Source of the DNA: Dehalococcoidia bacterium
GTDB taxonomy: Bacteria; Chloroflexota; Dehalococcoidia; Lucifugimonadales; UBA3495
DNA: 64,000 nucleotides
Assembly (NCBI GenBank): GCA_022823505.1
Contig: JAJEIA010000090.1
Location: forward strand, 1-64,000
Direction: 5' to 3'
A program made the position numbers and the translations under genes. Under the pieces are notes generated by a model. That model ran no database searches. It saw only the letters and a program-made list of their open reading frames with translations, and was not told where the DNA came from. Below are positions 16,783-25,611 of the stretch, one piece after another (position 1 is the stretch's first letter; each line of letters begins with the position of its first letter).

Positions 16783-17547
16783 ATGTACACGATTGATTTG
16801 AGCGGCCAGGTCGCCCTGGTCACCGGTTCCTCCCGGGGCATCGGCGCCGTGATCGCGACCCGGCTCGCCGCGGCTGGAGCATCCGTGGGCATCAACTACC
16901 GGAGCAACGCGGCCGCCGCCGACTCCGTGATCGACGAAATCCGCGCCGCCGGAGGTGAGGCCCTGCGCGTCCCTGGGGACGTTTCCGACGAAAACACCGC
17001 GGAGGCCGTGGTGAAAACCACCGCCGACCGCCTGGGCCGGCTGGACATCCTGGTCAACAACGCTGGCGTCAATCGCGACCGGCTCATGCTGCGCATGACC
17101 GCCGCGGACTGGGACGACGTGCTCACGGTGAACCTCCGCGGGACGTTTCTGGCCACCCGCTTCGCAATACCGCTGATGCTCCGCCAGCGGTACGGACGCG
17201 TCGTGAACATCTCCTCCGTGGTGGGTCTCACCGGAAACCCGGGGCAGGCTAACTACGCCGCGTCCAAGGCAGGACAAATCGGATTTACGAAAGCCATGGC
17301 GCGCGAAGTGGCCAGCCGCAGCATCACGGTGAACGCGGTCGCGCCCGGATTCATCGAAGTTGGCGACGACGGCGGCATGACCGCCGGCATGACCGACGAT
17401 CAGCGCAGCCAGGTGCTGTCCCGCATCCCGGCCGGGCGCTTCGGGGCCGCCGATGACGTGGCCTCCGCCGTTCTCTACCTGGTCAGCCCGGGCGCCGGCT
17501 ACGTCAACGGCCAGACGCTGACCATCGACGGCGGTCTGACCGCATAG
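16783..17547 (+). CDS. fabG: 3-oxoacyl-[ACP] reductase FabG
   Basis: A 254-residue short-chain dehydrogenase. NADPH site TGSSRGIG (14-21), NNAGVNRD (92-99), catalytic S145, Y158 and K162 in the NISSVVG / GQANYAASKAG context typical of FabG. It reduces 3-oxoacyl-ACP to (R)-3-hydroxyacyl-ACP, the substrate expected for the hydratase pair upstream. Cluster position with plsX supports the fatty-acid role over other SDR functions. Confidence 0.9.
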   Translation: MYTIDLSGQVALVTGSSRGIGAVIATRLAAAGASVGINYRSNAAAADSVIDEIRAAGGEALRVPGDVSDENTAEAVVKTTADRLGRLDILVNNAGVNRDRLMLRMTAADWDDVLTVNLRGTFLATRFAIPLMLRQRYGRVVNISSVVGLTGNPGQANYAASKAGQIGFTKAMAREVASRSITVNAVAPGFIEVGDDGGMTAGMTDDQRSQVLSRIPAGRFGAADDVASAVLYLVSPGAGYVNGQTLTIDGGLTA

Positions 17548-17571
17548 GCAGGCCATGGGAGAGAGGATTCC

Positions 17572-18729
17572 GTGATGAAAGCCACGACCCAATTCCGACA
17601 ACTGCTCGCCGAGCCCGGGATCATCACCGCCCCCGGTGCGTACGACTGCCTCACCGCCGCCATTATTGAACGAACCGGTTTCCCGGCCGTGTACATGACC
17701 GGAGCCGGAACCTCGGTGGCGCGCATCGGATACCCCGACCTGGCGCTGGCCACGGCCACCGAGATGCTCGCCAACGCGGCGTCCATCGCTGCCACCGTCG
17801 ATGTACCCGTAATCGCCGACGCCGATACCGGGTACGGCGGGACCATGAACGTGCGCCGCACCATCCGCGAGTATGAACGCACCGGTGTTGCGGCGGTCCA
17901 CATTGAGGACCAGCAGTTCCCCAAGCGCTGCGGCCACCTGGAAGACAAGCGCGTGGTGTCCATCGACGAAATGGTGCAGAAGATCCATGCCGCCGTGGAC
18001 GCGCGCACCGATGACGACTTCACCATCATCGTCCGCACCGACGCCCTAGCCGTAACCGGCTGGGCCGACACCTTGCGCCGCTGCGACGCTTTCACCGAAG
18101 CCGGCGCTGACGCATTATTCGTGGAGGCCCTTAACTCCGCGGAAGAGGCGGCGGAAATCGTGGCCCGCACCAGCGTCCCCCTGCTCTACAACTTCGTGGA
18201 GACGGGCAAATCCCCCCTGCTCAACGTGGCCGAGCTGGAACGCCTGGGCTTCAAGATGGTCATATTCCCCGGCAGCGCCTTCATGTCCGTCGCCTACCGG
18301 GTCGGCCAGGTGATGGCCGAGCTGAAAGCCACCGGCACCACCGAGCACCTGGTGGGCCAGATGACCCCGCTCACCGAGGCCTTTGAGCTCATGGGCCTGT
18401 CGGAGATGCTGGAGCGGGACGCCGGGTACGCCGTTGCGAACGACACCGATAACGAAAAGTCGGCGAGGGAACGCCGCTTCGGAGAGAAAGAAAGCAAAGC
18501 GATGGCTATCTATGAAACGCGCATCAAGCCGGGTCTTACGGAAGAACACCTGGGCAAACTGCTGATTATCAATACGGAAACTGGCGAGTACGAACTGTTC
18601 CACGACGAATATACGGGCCATCTCCGTTGGATGGATTACAAATACGGTGACCCGGTGCATATGGTACGGATTGGCCATCCAGCGGTTGATTACTGGGGCT
18701 GGAAGCCAGTGGAAGAACCGAAGCTGTGA
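17572..18729 (+). CDS. Isocitrate lyase/PEP mutase family protein fused to a small C-terminal domain
   Basis: A 385-residue protein. Residues 1-290 form the PEP mutase/isocitrate lyase barrel: ADADTGYGG (D83, D85, metal site), VHIEDQQFPKRCGH (E112; catalytic loop KRCGH 118-122), consistent with a 2-methylisocitrate-lyase-like C-C lyase. A normal family end (ELMGLSEMLERDAGYAV) is followed by a charged linker and, from M311, a 75-residue extension (MAIYETRIKPGLTEEHLGKL, ETGEYE, VHMVRIGHPAVDYWGW) that elsewhere is a separate small protein encoded next to retropepsin-like proteases. The stop overlaps the next gene, exactly such a protease (GTGA). Start GTG 17572 or ATG 17575. Confidence 0.85.
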   Translation: MMKATTQFRQLLAEPGIITAPGAYDCLTAAIIERTGFPAVYMTGAGTSVARIGYPDLALATATEMLANAASIAATVDVPVIADADTGYGGTMNVRRTIREYERTGVAAVHIEDQQFPKRCGHLEDKRVVSIDEMVQKIHAAVDARTDDDFTIIVRTDALAVTGWADTLRRCDAFTEAGADALFVEALNSAEEAAEIVARTSVPLLYNFVETGKSPLLNVAELERLGFKMVIFPGSAFMSVAYRVGQVMAELKATGTTEHLVGQMTPLTEAFELMGLSEMLERDAGYAVANDTDNEKSARERRFGEKESKAMAIYETRIKPGLTEEHLGKLLIINTETGEYELFHDEYTGHLRWMDYKYGDPVHMVRIGHPAVDYWGWKPVEEPKL

Positions 18730-19112
18730 CGGCGATGCAAGGTTACGTCAACGCAGAGCCCAAAGAACCTCGCATTATCGTCCCCGTACTTGACTCTGAT
18801 GGAACTCCCGTGCCGCTGGAAATGGCCATTGACACGGGTTTCACCGGATTTATGACCTTGCGCCCCAGGGTCACCCTTGCTCTGGGACTGGAGCGAGGGG
18901 AGGACAGGAGGATGATGCTGGCGGACGGACAGGTCATTGCCACGCCCACTTGCTGGGCGATGGCAATCTGGCACGGCAATCCAACGCGGATCCCGGTGTT
19001 GGAAATTGATGCCCGGCCCGTCATCGGCATGTCTCTCCTCTGGAACAGTGACGTAGCCATCGCGGCGCGAGAGAACGGGCGGGTGATGATCACCGAAGCG
19101 GCCGCAACCTAG
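18726..19112 (+). CDS. Clan AA (retropepsin-like) aspartic protease
   Basis: A 128-residue single-domain protease of the retropepsin fold, expected to act as a dimer. The active site is AIDTGFTG (D36-T-G). A C-terminal VIGMSLLWNSDVAI fits the second hydrophobic-hydrophobic-Gly strand. No signal peptide, so cytosolic. GTG start in a 4-base overlap with the upstream fusion gene, whose C-terminal domain is the usual small partner of this protease. The biological role of these pairs is not known to me. Confidence 0.82.
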   Translation: MTAMQGYVNAEPKEPRIIVPVLDSDGTPVPLEMAIDTGFTGFMTLRPRVTLALGLERGEDRRMMLADGQVIATPTCWAMAIWHGNPTRIPVLEIDARPVIGMSLLWNSDVAIAARENGRVMITEAAAT

Positions 19113-19125
19113 CCGCCGCCTGTCG

Positions 19126-21579
19126 ATGGCTGCCGACGACGCAAACAGACCGTCTTTGCGAGGCGATGACGATTTTCCGCGCCGCCTGCCGGCCGAGGTG
19201 GCGCAATGGCAAGCCGACGGCCTGATTGCCGAAGAGCAAGCCGCTGCCATCCTGGAGCGCTACGGCCTCTCTGCGGAAGAGGGGCTTCCCGACGAACCTG
19301 CCGCCACGGATTCCATTGGCTCCACGGTTTTGCCCGTAGACGCTGCGGAGCGAACCACTCTCGTCAGCCGAGCCGTTTCCATCATCGGGGTGATGGGCGC
19401 TCTCCTGGTGGGGCTGGGCATCATCATCTACGTAGCCGCCAACTGGGACATTATCCCGGTGTGGGCCCGTGTCACCATGCTGGTGGGGTTGACGGCTGCG
19501 ATCAACATTGTCGGTTGGGCGCTGCTGGCACGGTTCGCTTACCCGCGCGTCGGCATTGCCCTGCTCGTGATCGGAGCACTGACGTATGGGGCGGCCATCC
19601 ACCTGGTGGCGCAGATTTACCATGTGCCCGTAAATCACCCCGATCTGACCACGGCCTGGTTCCTGGGTGTGCTGCCGATGGGGTATGTCGCGCGCTCCCG
19701 CCTGATGGCGGTGCTGGCGCTGGTCCTCCTGGTCCTGAGCATGGGATTCCGCACCCAGTGGTGGCTGGAATACTACGGAGTCGAAACGTTCCTGCTGCTC
19801 GCGCCGCTGACCCTGACGCTGGCGGCCGCGGTGACTTCCCTGGGACTGCTGCAACAGCGATTCGAGTGGACGCGACCCCTGGCGGCGTATTGCTACTATC
19901 CGGGTTTGGCCGTCGGCGCGGCGGCGTTTGGCGCGATGGCGGTCGCCAGCATCTGGGTGGATGTCGGGGAACTCTCCTGGGCGGTGTTGTCCGCCGAGTA
20001 TTGGATCACGGCCGGCGTGGGCATCGCGACGGCTGCCGCTGCGACCGGCGTTCTCTGGCGGCTCTCCCGTGCCCAGCCGGGTAAGCGTCCCCTTGCCGAC
20101 ACCGCGTTGGTGGCAACAATGGTTGTATCCGGGGCGTGCATGTGGGTGTGGTTTTTTCAACCCGCGCCCGCCTCGTGGTGGCTTTTCAACCTGGCGGCGT
20201 TTGGCGGCGCTGCGGTGGTGGCTTGGCTCAAGCGGTCGCCCACCCTGTTGGGCTGCGTCGCCGTATTGTTCGCGCTACTGGCGGCAATCCGGTTCGTCAG
20301 CCTGGTGGACCTGGAGGGTGAGGCTGCGCCAATCCTGCTGGCCGCTGCGACCATGACCATCGCGGGCGGTGTTTTCGCCGTCAACGTCGCGATGCGCGGC
20401 GTGCCGCTGGTTGCGGCGTATGCCAGGTACGTGGGAGCGGTCGGGATTGTGCTGGCTGCGGTCAGCCTGCACGTCATGGGTTACGGCACATTTTGGCGCT
20501 GGGAATCTGCCCCGGATTGGTCCTGGATGCCGGCCGAATACTGGATCATCGTGGCGCTCGGGTGGCTTGCGGCGGCGTCGACCCTCGGGTTTGCCCTGTG
20601 GAGAAGCGGGCGTGCCGGCAACGACAACGCGACATGGGAAGCCGGCGCGGTGGCGGCGATGGCCGCACTGGCGCTCGCGATGTGGTTGGGGCTGGGATTC
20701 CAGGTTTCGGCAGCCTGGTTCGTATTCGACCTCGCATTGCTGGTTGGAATCGCCGCGTTGCTCTGGTACGCCTACCGACGCCGGCAGCGTCCTGTGGCGT
20801 ATTTCGCCTGTTCGGTGTTTGCCGTTTCGGTAGTCATACGGTGTTTCGCTGCGCTGGATGTCCTGGCAGAAAACGGTCTGCTCCTGTGGCTGGGTCCGGT
20901 CGGCCTGGGTATCGCGGCGGTGATTTTCCTGACCGGCCGGCTCCAGGTTCGTTGGGCGGGGACCGCCACACCAGCGCTCCGCACCAATTCCCGCGTCTGG
21001 GACCTCGCCGGGCTTTCCGCCGCCATCGCCTGCGTCTACGCGATGAGCTACAGCGCGCCCTGGACACCCGGACCGGGCGAGTCGGAAGGTTCTGCGCTGG
21101 CCTTCCTGGGAGAATACTGGTTCCTGGCCGGAACGGTCTGGGGAGCGGCGATTGTCGCGCTGGTCCTGGTTTGGGTGGTCGACCGGGTGCGGTCTGCTCC
21201 GTTTCCAGCTGCGCCGGGCCAACCGGCGTGGGAGGCATCGGGGGCGGCCGCAATGGGGACGCTGGCGCTTCTGGGGTGGCTGGGGCTACTGCTGGGCTGG
21301 ACGTGGACCTGGCTCCCGCTGAACGCCGCCCTGCTGGGCGCGGTGCTGGCGCTGGTGGCGGCGGGATACCGGTGGAATCGCGGCGACCTCATCAACCTGG
21401 CGGTCATCGCCTTCGCAATCGCCCTGTTCACGAGGTATTTCGAGTTTGGCTTCGGCTTGCTCGGTCAATCGCTGGCATTCATCGTCGCCGGCGCGATCAT
21501 GCTGGGCATGGGCTTCGGGCTGGAATTCCTGCGCCGGCGCATGCTGCGGGGCGTGCGTTACATTGAGGAGCCGGCATGA
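19126..21579 (+). CDS. DUF2157 large polytopic membrane protein
   Basis: An 817-residue protein. Residues 20-50 (LPAEVAQWQADGLIAEEQAA) are the soluble DUF2157 start, followed from about 85 by more than 20 hydrophobic helices. Three related blocks begin at about residues 286, 467 and 660, each with an EYW(I/F) motif (LSAEYWITAG, MPAEYWIIVA, LGEYWFLAG) and spaced 181 and 193 residues. The stop overlaps the next gene, a GDYXXLXY protein, by 4 bases; that pairing is common for DUF2157 proteins. Function unknown; membrane transport or sensing is conceivable. Confidence 0.85.
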   Translation: MAADDANRPSLRGDDDFPRRLPAEVAQWQADGLIAEEQAAAILERYGLSAEEGLPDEPAATDSIGSTVLPVDAAERTTLVSRAVSIIGVMGALLVGLGIIIYVAANWDIIPVWARVTMLVGLTAAINIVGWALLARFAYPRVGIALLVIGALTYGAAIHLVAQIYHVPVNHPDLTTAWFLGVLPMGYVARSRLMAVLALVLLVLSMGFRTQWWLEYYGVETFLLLAPLTLTLAAAVTSLGLLQQRFEWTRPLAAYCYYPGLAVGAAAFGAMAVASIWVDVGELSWAVLSAEYWITAGVGIATAAAATGVLWRLSRAQPGKRPLADTALVATMVVSGACMWVWFFQPAPASWWLFNLAAFGGAAVVAWLKRSPTLLGCVAVLFALLAAIRFVSLVDLEGEAAPILLAAATMTIAGGVFAVNVAMRGVPLVAAYARYVGAVGIVLAAVSLHVMGYGTFWRWESAPDWSWMPAEYWIIVALGWLAAASTLGFALWRSGRAGNDNATWEAGAVAAMAALALAMWLGLGFQVSAAWFVFDLALLVGIAALLWYAYRRRQRPVAYFACSVFAVSVVIRCFAALDVLAENGLLLWLGPVGLGIAAVIFLTGRLQVRWAGTATPALRTNSRVWDLAGLSAAIACVYAMSYSAPWTPGPGESEGSALAFLGEYWFLAGTVWGAAIVALVLVWVVDRVRSAPFPAAPGQPAWEASGAAAMGTLALLGWLGLLLGWTWTWLPLNAALLGAVLALVAAGYRWNRGDLINLAVIAFAIALFTRYFEFGFGLLGQSLAFIVAGAIMLGMGFGLEFLRRRMLRGVRYIEEPA

Positions 21580-22079
21580 CCCGAACCGCGAGCATCCTGT
21601 TCTTCGCCGTGGTGCTGGCGCAGGCGGTCGGCCTGGTCGCGTTCGCCGGCGTGCGCGAGGTTGCCCTGACCGAGGGCCGGGAGATCACCCTGCAGACCGC
21701 TCCGGTTGACCCGCGCTCCCTGTTCCAGGGGGACTACGCGATTCTGGACTACGAGATCGCGGAGGTTCCGGCGCGGTTGTCGGAAAGGCCGGTTGGCGCC
21801 GACGTGTACGTTGTCCTGGTGGAGTGCGGCGAAGTCTGGTGCGCGGCGAGGTATGCACGCGCGCGGCCGGATGCGGCGGACGTGTACATTCGCGGAGTGG
21901 TCAACCAACGCGGCCGCCTGGATTTTGGAATCGGCACCTATTTCGTGCCCGAGGGCACGGGCCACATCATCGAGCAGGCGCAGGACGTGAAGGTGGTCGT
22001 GTCGCTGAACGATCGGGGGCAGGCCGTTATCAAGAGGGTGCTGGTGGACGGCGTCCCCTTCAATCCCGAGCGCAACTGA
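21576..22079 (+). CDS. GDYXXLXY domain protein, membrane-anchored
   Basis: A 167-residue protein with one N-terminal helix (about 5-27) and an outside-facing beta-rich domain. The name-giving motif GDYAILDY occupies residues 52-59. Translation is coupled to DUF2157 by an ATGA overlap. Family members are nearly always found beside DUF2157/DUF4401 membrane proteins, so the two likely form a complex. Confidence 0.85.
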   Translation: MTRTASILFFAVVLAQAVGLVAFAGVREVALTEGREITLQTAPVDPRSLFQGDYAILDYEIAEVPARLSERPVGADVYVVLVECGEVWCAARYARARPDAADVYIRGVVNQRGRLDFGIGTYFVPEGTGHIIEQAQDVKVVVSLNDRGQAVIKRVLVDGVPFNPERN

Positions 22080-22109
22080 CCATAGGCGATACGCCAGGGA
22101 CGCCGGCGG

Positions 22110-23546
22110 CTACAGCCGGTTTCCCCAGTCAACGTACCTCGTCGTTCCCATCGCGCTGACCTGCAGTTCCTGGCAATATCCGGACCGCTCCGCTCCATGG
22201 GTCTGCCGGTCCGGAACCGGATGCGGCAAACCGTCTTCCAGCGCCTCGTGCAGCACCCTGCCGTCCATCGCTGGCCCGTCCGCGTCCAAACCCAGGAGAT
22301 GCAGGATGGTGGGGGCGAAATCGATGTTGCCGGTGGGCGTCTCGATGATCGTTTCCCGCTTGAACGACGGCCCGCCGGCCAAACCGGTGTTGCGCAGTTC
22401 GTGCCGGCTGAGGCTGCCGTGCTGACCCTGACCGACCGCGCCTCCCGTGGCGGGGGCGTGGCCGGCGTAACCGGCCGGGTTGTCGAGGCTCTGCCACGGG
22501 AAGGACATGAGCAGGTCCGGCGAGCGCGGCCCCTCGCATCCCAGCAACGCCAGGGGTAGCGTGCCGGCCGGTTGCCCGACACGCTCGGACGCGAAAAGCG
22601 CGCCGCACCAGGACTGCGCCACCAACCACTCGGACAGCGTCCCGGCCGTCTGCGGGTCGCTTCCGTTGACGTACAGCAGCGCAGACCCGCCGTTGGCCGC
22701 CACCGCGACGCCACCCGGAAGGTCGATCGTCGGGAACTCGACCTCACGCAGCAATTGCTCCACTCGGACCACCTCGCTGATGGTGGAGTAGCCGTGGTCC
22801 GATGCGATGAATACGTCGGTCGTGTCAGCGCGGCCATTGGCCTCCAGCCAGGCCAGAAGCTCGCCGAACTCAGCATCCGCTTCGGCGAGGGCCTGCGGAG
22901 TCCGGCCCAGGCCGACGCCGTCTTCGTGCTGGGTCTTGTCCGGTTCCGACGACCACAGCAGGGCCACCGCCGGGTCACGCTCGGGGAGTATGAACTCGGT
23001 CAGGATGCGGCGCGCGTGCACCAGGCGCGCCGTGTTGGGCAGGTCCTGCGCCGGCCACTCGCCGAACCGTTCGCCCAACTCAGCGTACAGCGACCGTGGC
23101 AGGGTGAAATCGGGATGGATGGTTGCGCCGCCGGAGGTTTCCGCATTCGGGTTGTGCACGTAGGCGTTGCCGCTGGTGCCGGTGCCCACGGCAAAGTATT
23201 CCATGCCATGCTTCCCCAGCACGTCGGCCAGCGTGGGAACCAGCAGGGCGCGTCCGGTGGAATCGACCACCTCCTGCAGCGTGTGTTCCAGGGCCGGGAT
23301 CACGCGGTGCGGGTCGAAGTCGCGGCAGAGGAAGGTGTTCCCCGCCAGCCCATGCTTCCCGGGCAGGCAACCCGTGACCAGGCTGGACGCGTTGACCCGG
23401 GTCACCGTTGGAAAAACCGGATGATGATTCGAGAAGGTGACGCCGCTTTTGGCGAACGACGCGAGGTTGGGCATCAGCTCCGGCGTGATCTGCGCGGGCT
23501 GGAGGCCGTCGAACACCACAATCAATACCCTGCGTTGGACTGCCAT
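22110..23546 (-). CDS. Alkaline phosphatase superfamily (nucleotide pyrophosphatase-like) protein
   Basis: A 478-residue phosphodiesterase/phosphatase. Metal site VFDG (D13), nucleophile region FPTVTRVNASSLVTG (probable T49), IASDHGYSTI with Asp/His ligands, and a C-terminal FAPTILHLLGL typical of NPP-like enzymes. No signal peptide, so probably cytosolic. ATG 23546 was preferred over 23549 because GGAGG lies at a better distance. It is the last gene of the long minus-strand run that begins with the hopanoid genes and converges on the GDYXXLXY gene. Confidence 0.85.
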   Translation of the reverse strand: MAVQRRVLIVVFDGLQPAQITPELMPNLASFAKSGVTFSNHHPVFPTVTRVNASSLVTGCLPGKHGLAGNTFLCRDFDPHRVIPALEHTLQEVVDSTGRALLVPTLADVLGKHGMEYFAVGTGTSGNAYVHNPNAETSGGATIHPDFTLPRSLYAELGERFGEWPAQDLPNTARLVHARRILTEFILPERDPAVALLWSSEPDKTQHEDGVGLGRTPQALAEADAEFGELLAWLEANGRADTTDVFIASDHGYSTISEVVRVEQLLREVEFPTIDLPGGVAVAANGGSALLYVNGSDPQTAGTLSEWLVAQSWCGALFASERVGQPAGTLPLALLGCEGPRSPDLLMSFPWQSLDNPAGYAGHAPATGGAVGQGQHGSLSRHELRNTGLAGGPSFKRETIIETPTGNIDFAPTILHLLGLDADGPAMDGRVLHEALEDGLPHPVPDRQTHGAERSGYCQELQVSAMGTTRYVDWGNRL

Positions 23547-23563
23547 CATGCCTCCTCGCGTGT

Positions 23564-24523
23564 TCAATTTCCCGCCGGGTGGGACCATCCCAGCAATTCC
23601 CTGATCACTCGCAGTGATGTTTGAACGTCGACACCCCCGCGTTCGGCCACCCTGATCGGGCCCCCGGTCTCGTCCAGTACCCGGCATCGGCCCCACAGGC
23701 TGCTGTCGTCGGTGGTGGTGGAGTCGTCCACCGTCATGGTCGTCCAACGCAACCTGATGGCGTCCGGGTTGACGGCTGCGACCAGCGTCAACGGGTCGTA
23801 CATGTGGAACCGCTCGCGGGTGGGGTCCTGCCCGAACCACCCGGCAAGCAACTGTTGCGCCAGGATGCCCGCCGAAGTGGACGGACGAGCGGCCTCGACG
23901 TCTGCGCGCGTCAGGAAGACCTGCCGGCAGGGCGCCATGTCGATCAGCGTGAGTGGGATTCCCGATTCGATCACCAAGCGAGCGGCCGTCGGGTCGCTGT
24001 AAAAGTTGAACTCTGCGCTTGGCGTGACGTTGCCAGGAGTCTGCACCGCCCCGCCCATGACGAGCACCCGCTTCGCCAGCGGCAAAGCCGTTGGGTGGTC
24101 CCGGTGCAGCCGGGCCAAGTTGGTCAGGGGACCGAGAGCGATGACCGTGACCCGGCCCGGGTTCGCCCGAAGGGTTTGGGCCAGGAACCGCACGGCGCCG
24201 GTATCGGATGTACGCGAGGTCGGTGGGGGCAGCGGGTGCGTCAGACCCTCGGCAGAATGGACGTGGCGGGCGTAGGCAAAGCGGCCACGCATCGGCCGGG
24301 CCGCTCCCCTGGCGACCGGAATGTCCGTGCGGCTGACGTTCTCCAACAGGGCAAGGGCGTTTCTGGTCGCCGGCCCTATCGGGACATTGCCGGCCGTGGT
24401 GGTCAGACCGACGACGTCCAGTTGAGGACACGACAGGGCCATCAGCAGCGCGATGGCGTCATCGACCCCGGGATCGGTGTCGATCACCACCGCGTCCGGA
24501 GCCGCAACGTACGATGCCGTCAT
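23564..24523 (-). CDS. Inosine/uridine-preferring nucleoside hydrolase family protein
   Basis: A 319-residue enzyme that hydrolyses the N-glycosidic bond of ribonucleosides with a bound calcium. The calcium site DTDPGVDDA (D15-A23) is intact, with TTAGNV and the FNFYSDP segment supplying further ligands and a C-terminal MYDPLTLVAAVNPD. ATG 24523 is 4 bases after the stop of the epimerase gene. It precedes the phosphatase gene by 17 bases. Base specificity cannot be told. Confidence 0.88.
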   Translation of the reverse strand: MTASYVAAPDAVVIDTDPGVDDAIALLMALSCPQLDVVGLTTTAGNVPIGPATRNALALLENVSRTDIPVARGAARPMRGRFAYARHVHSAEGLTHPLPPPTSRTSDTGAVRFLAQTLRANPGRVTVIALGPLTNLARLHRDHPTALPLAKRVLVMGGAVQTPGNVTPSAEFNFYSDPTAARLVIESGIPLTLIDMAPCRQVFLTRADVEAARPSTSAGILAQQLLAGWFGQDPTRERFHMYDPLTLVAAVNPDAIRLRWTTMTVDDSTTTDDSSLWGRCRVLDETGGPIRVAERGGVDVQTSLRVIRELLGWSHPAGN

Positions 24524-24527
24524 GGGT

Positions 24528-25562
24528 TCAGGCCGGTTCCAGGAGCACCGAATGGCAATACGCGCGTATGGCACGCGCCGACGAATACTTGAACCGGAAG
24601 TCCGCCGTCTGCTTGAACTTGGCTGAGCTGACGATCAGGGGGTGTTTCGATAACTGCCTTCCCGTGGAGTTGAGCGAAAGCGAGGAACCGGCGTGTCTGG
24701 GCAGTCCTGAAGACCGGCACCAGTCAAGGATGTTCAGTGAATCCACCACTCCGTCACCGGCCACGTTGAACACTCCGTGCAGTCTCTTGCGTATCACCTG
24801 TTCTATCGCTCGCGCCAGGTCATGGTGATGCACGAATTGCAGCGGAAAGCTGCGCTTCCGGTTGGCGGTAATCGCAGGCAGCAGCAGTTCGTCAGTCGCG
24901 GGACTGGCGTGATCGGGGCTGACTGACATCGCGGCGCGCAGAATCACCACCTTCATTTCTTCATCGGCGTCGCCGCCCGTCAACGCCCCGCCGTCCTCCG
25001 CTTGAGGCAAGGCTGGCTCAGCTTCGGCGAGATAGCGGTGTTGGCGGTTGGGATTGGTGGCGGTTCGCTCCGTGACGGGGATCGGGTTGTCGGCATTTGC
25101 GCCGTAGACGCGAACGTCCGACAGGTAGATGAACTGACGCACCCCCGCGATGCGGGCCGCGCGGAGCCAAAGCTGCGCGTCGGCGCAGAACTGTTCGGGG
25201 TTGGGTCCATCGTAATAGCTCCCGACGTGGATGAGGGAATCGACCCCTTCCAGCTGCAACACGTCCGGAATGTCGGCAATGGTGAGCTCGTGCCCCTCCA
25301 GGAACATGTCCCAGGCTTTCTGCTGCATGAAATCCGGAATGTCGGACATGGTGAGGATTCCGCCCACCCGGTTTTGCGCCAGGCGGTAGGTGGAGATCCG
25401 TTCCACGGGCCAGCGCAACGGGCGCTCGGCGATGGCGACCAGCCAGCAGTCCGGCCGCTCCCTCTCCAGGTACAGCAGCATCTGCGCGCCGAAACTGGAA
25501 GCGGCGCCGACCACGCCTATGGCGTGGGAGAAGTCGCGCGGGGTTCCAGTGTCGGTGCTCAT
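24528..25562 (-). CDS. NAD-dependent epimerase/dehydratase-like protein (atypical SDR)
   Basis: A 344-residue protein with a Rossmann start GVVGAASSFGAQML (the usual TGATGFIG is altered), LIHVGSYYDGPNPEQF, FIYLSDVRVYGAN and a C-terminal FVHHHDLARAIEQVI plus GVFNVAGDGVVDS typical of extended SDRs. The YxxxK pair is not clear, with HRYLAEAEPAL in that area, so catalysis is uncertain. It lies 49 bases after the aldolase gene. Extended SDRs mostly act on nucleotide sugars; some are redox-inactive. Confidence 0.72.
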   Translation of the reverse strand: MSTDTGTPRDFSHAIGVVGAASSFGAQMLLYLERERPDCWLVAIAERPLRWPVERISTYRLAQNRVGGILTMSDIPDFMQQKAWDMFLEGHELTIADIPDVLQLEGVDSLIHVGSYYDGPNPEQFCADAQLWLRAARIAGVRQFIYLSDVRVYGANADNPIPVTERTATNPNRQHRYLAEAEPALPQAEDGGALTGGDADEEMKVVILRAAMSVSPDHASPATDELLLPAITANRKRSFPLQFVHHHDLARAIEQVIRKRLHGVFNVAGDGVVDSLNILDWCRSSGLPRHAGSSLSLNSTGRQLSKHPLIVSSAKFKQTADFRFKYSSARAIRAYCHSVLLEPA

Positions 25563-25611
25563 TTCTCAGCGTGTTCCGGTCGCCGGTGCGGCGGCATTGT
25601 CCAGCCTGGGA

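Noticed and set aside
23550..24431. N-terminal extension of the phosphatase frame through the nucleoside hydrolase gene
   Set aside because: Out of frame with the nucleoside hydrolase on the same strand; the phosphatase has a good start and ribosome binding site at 23546.
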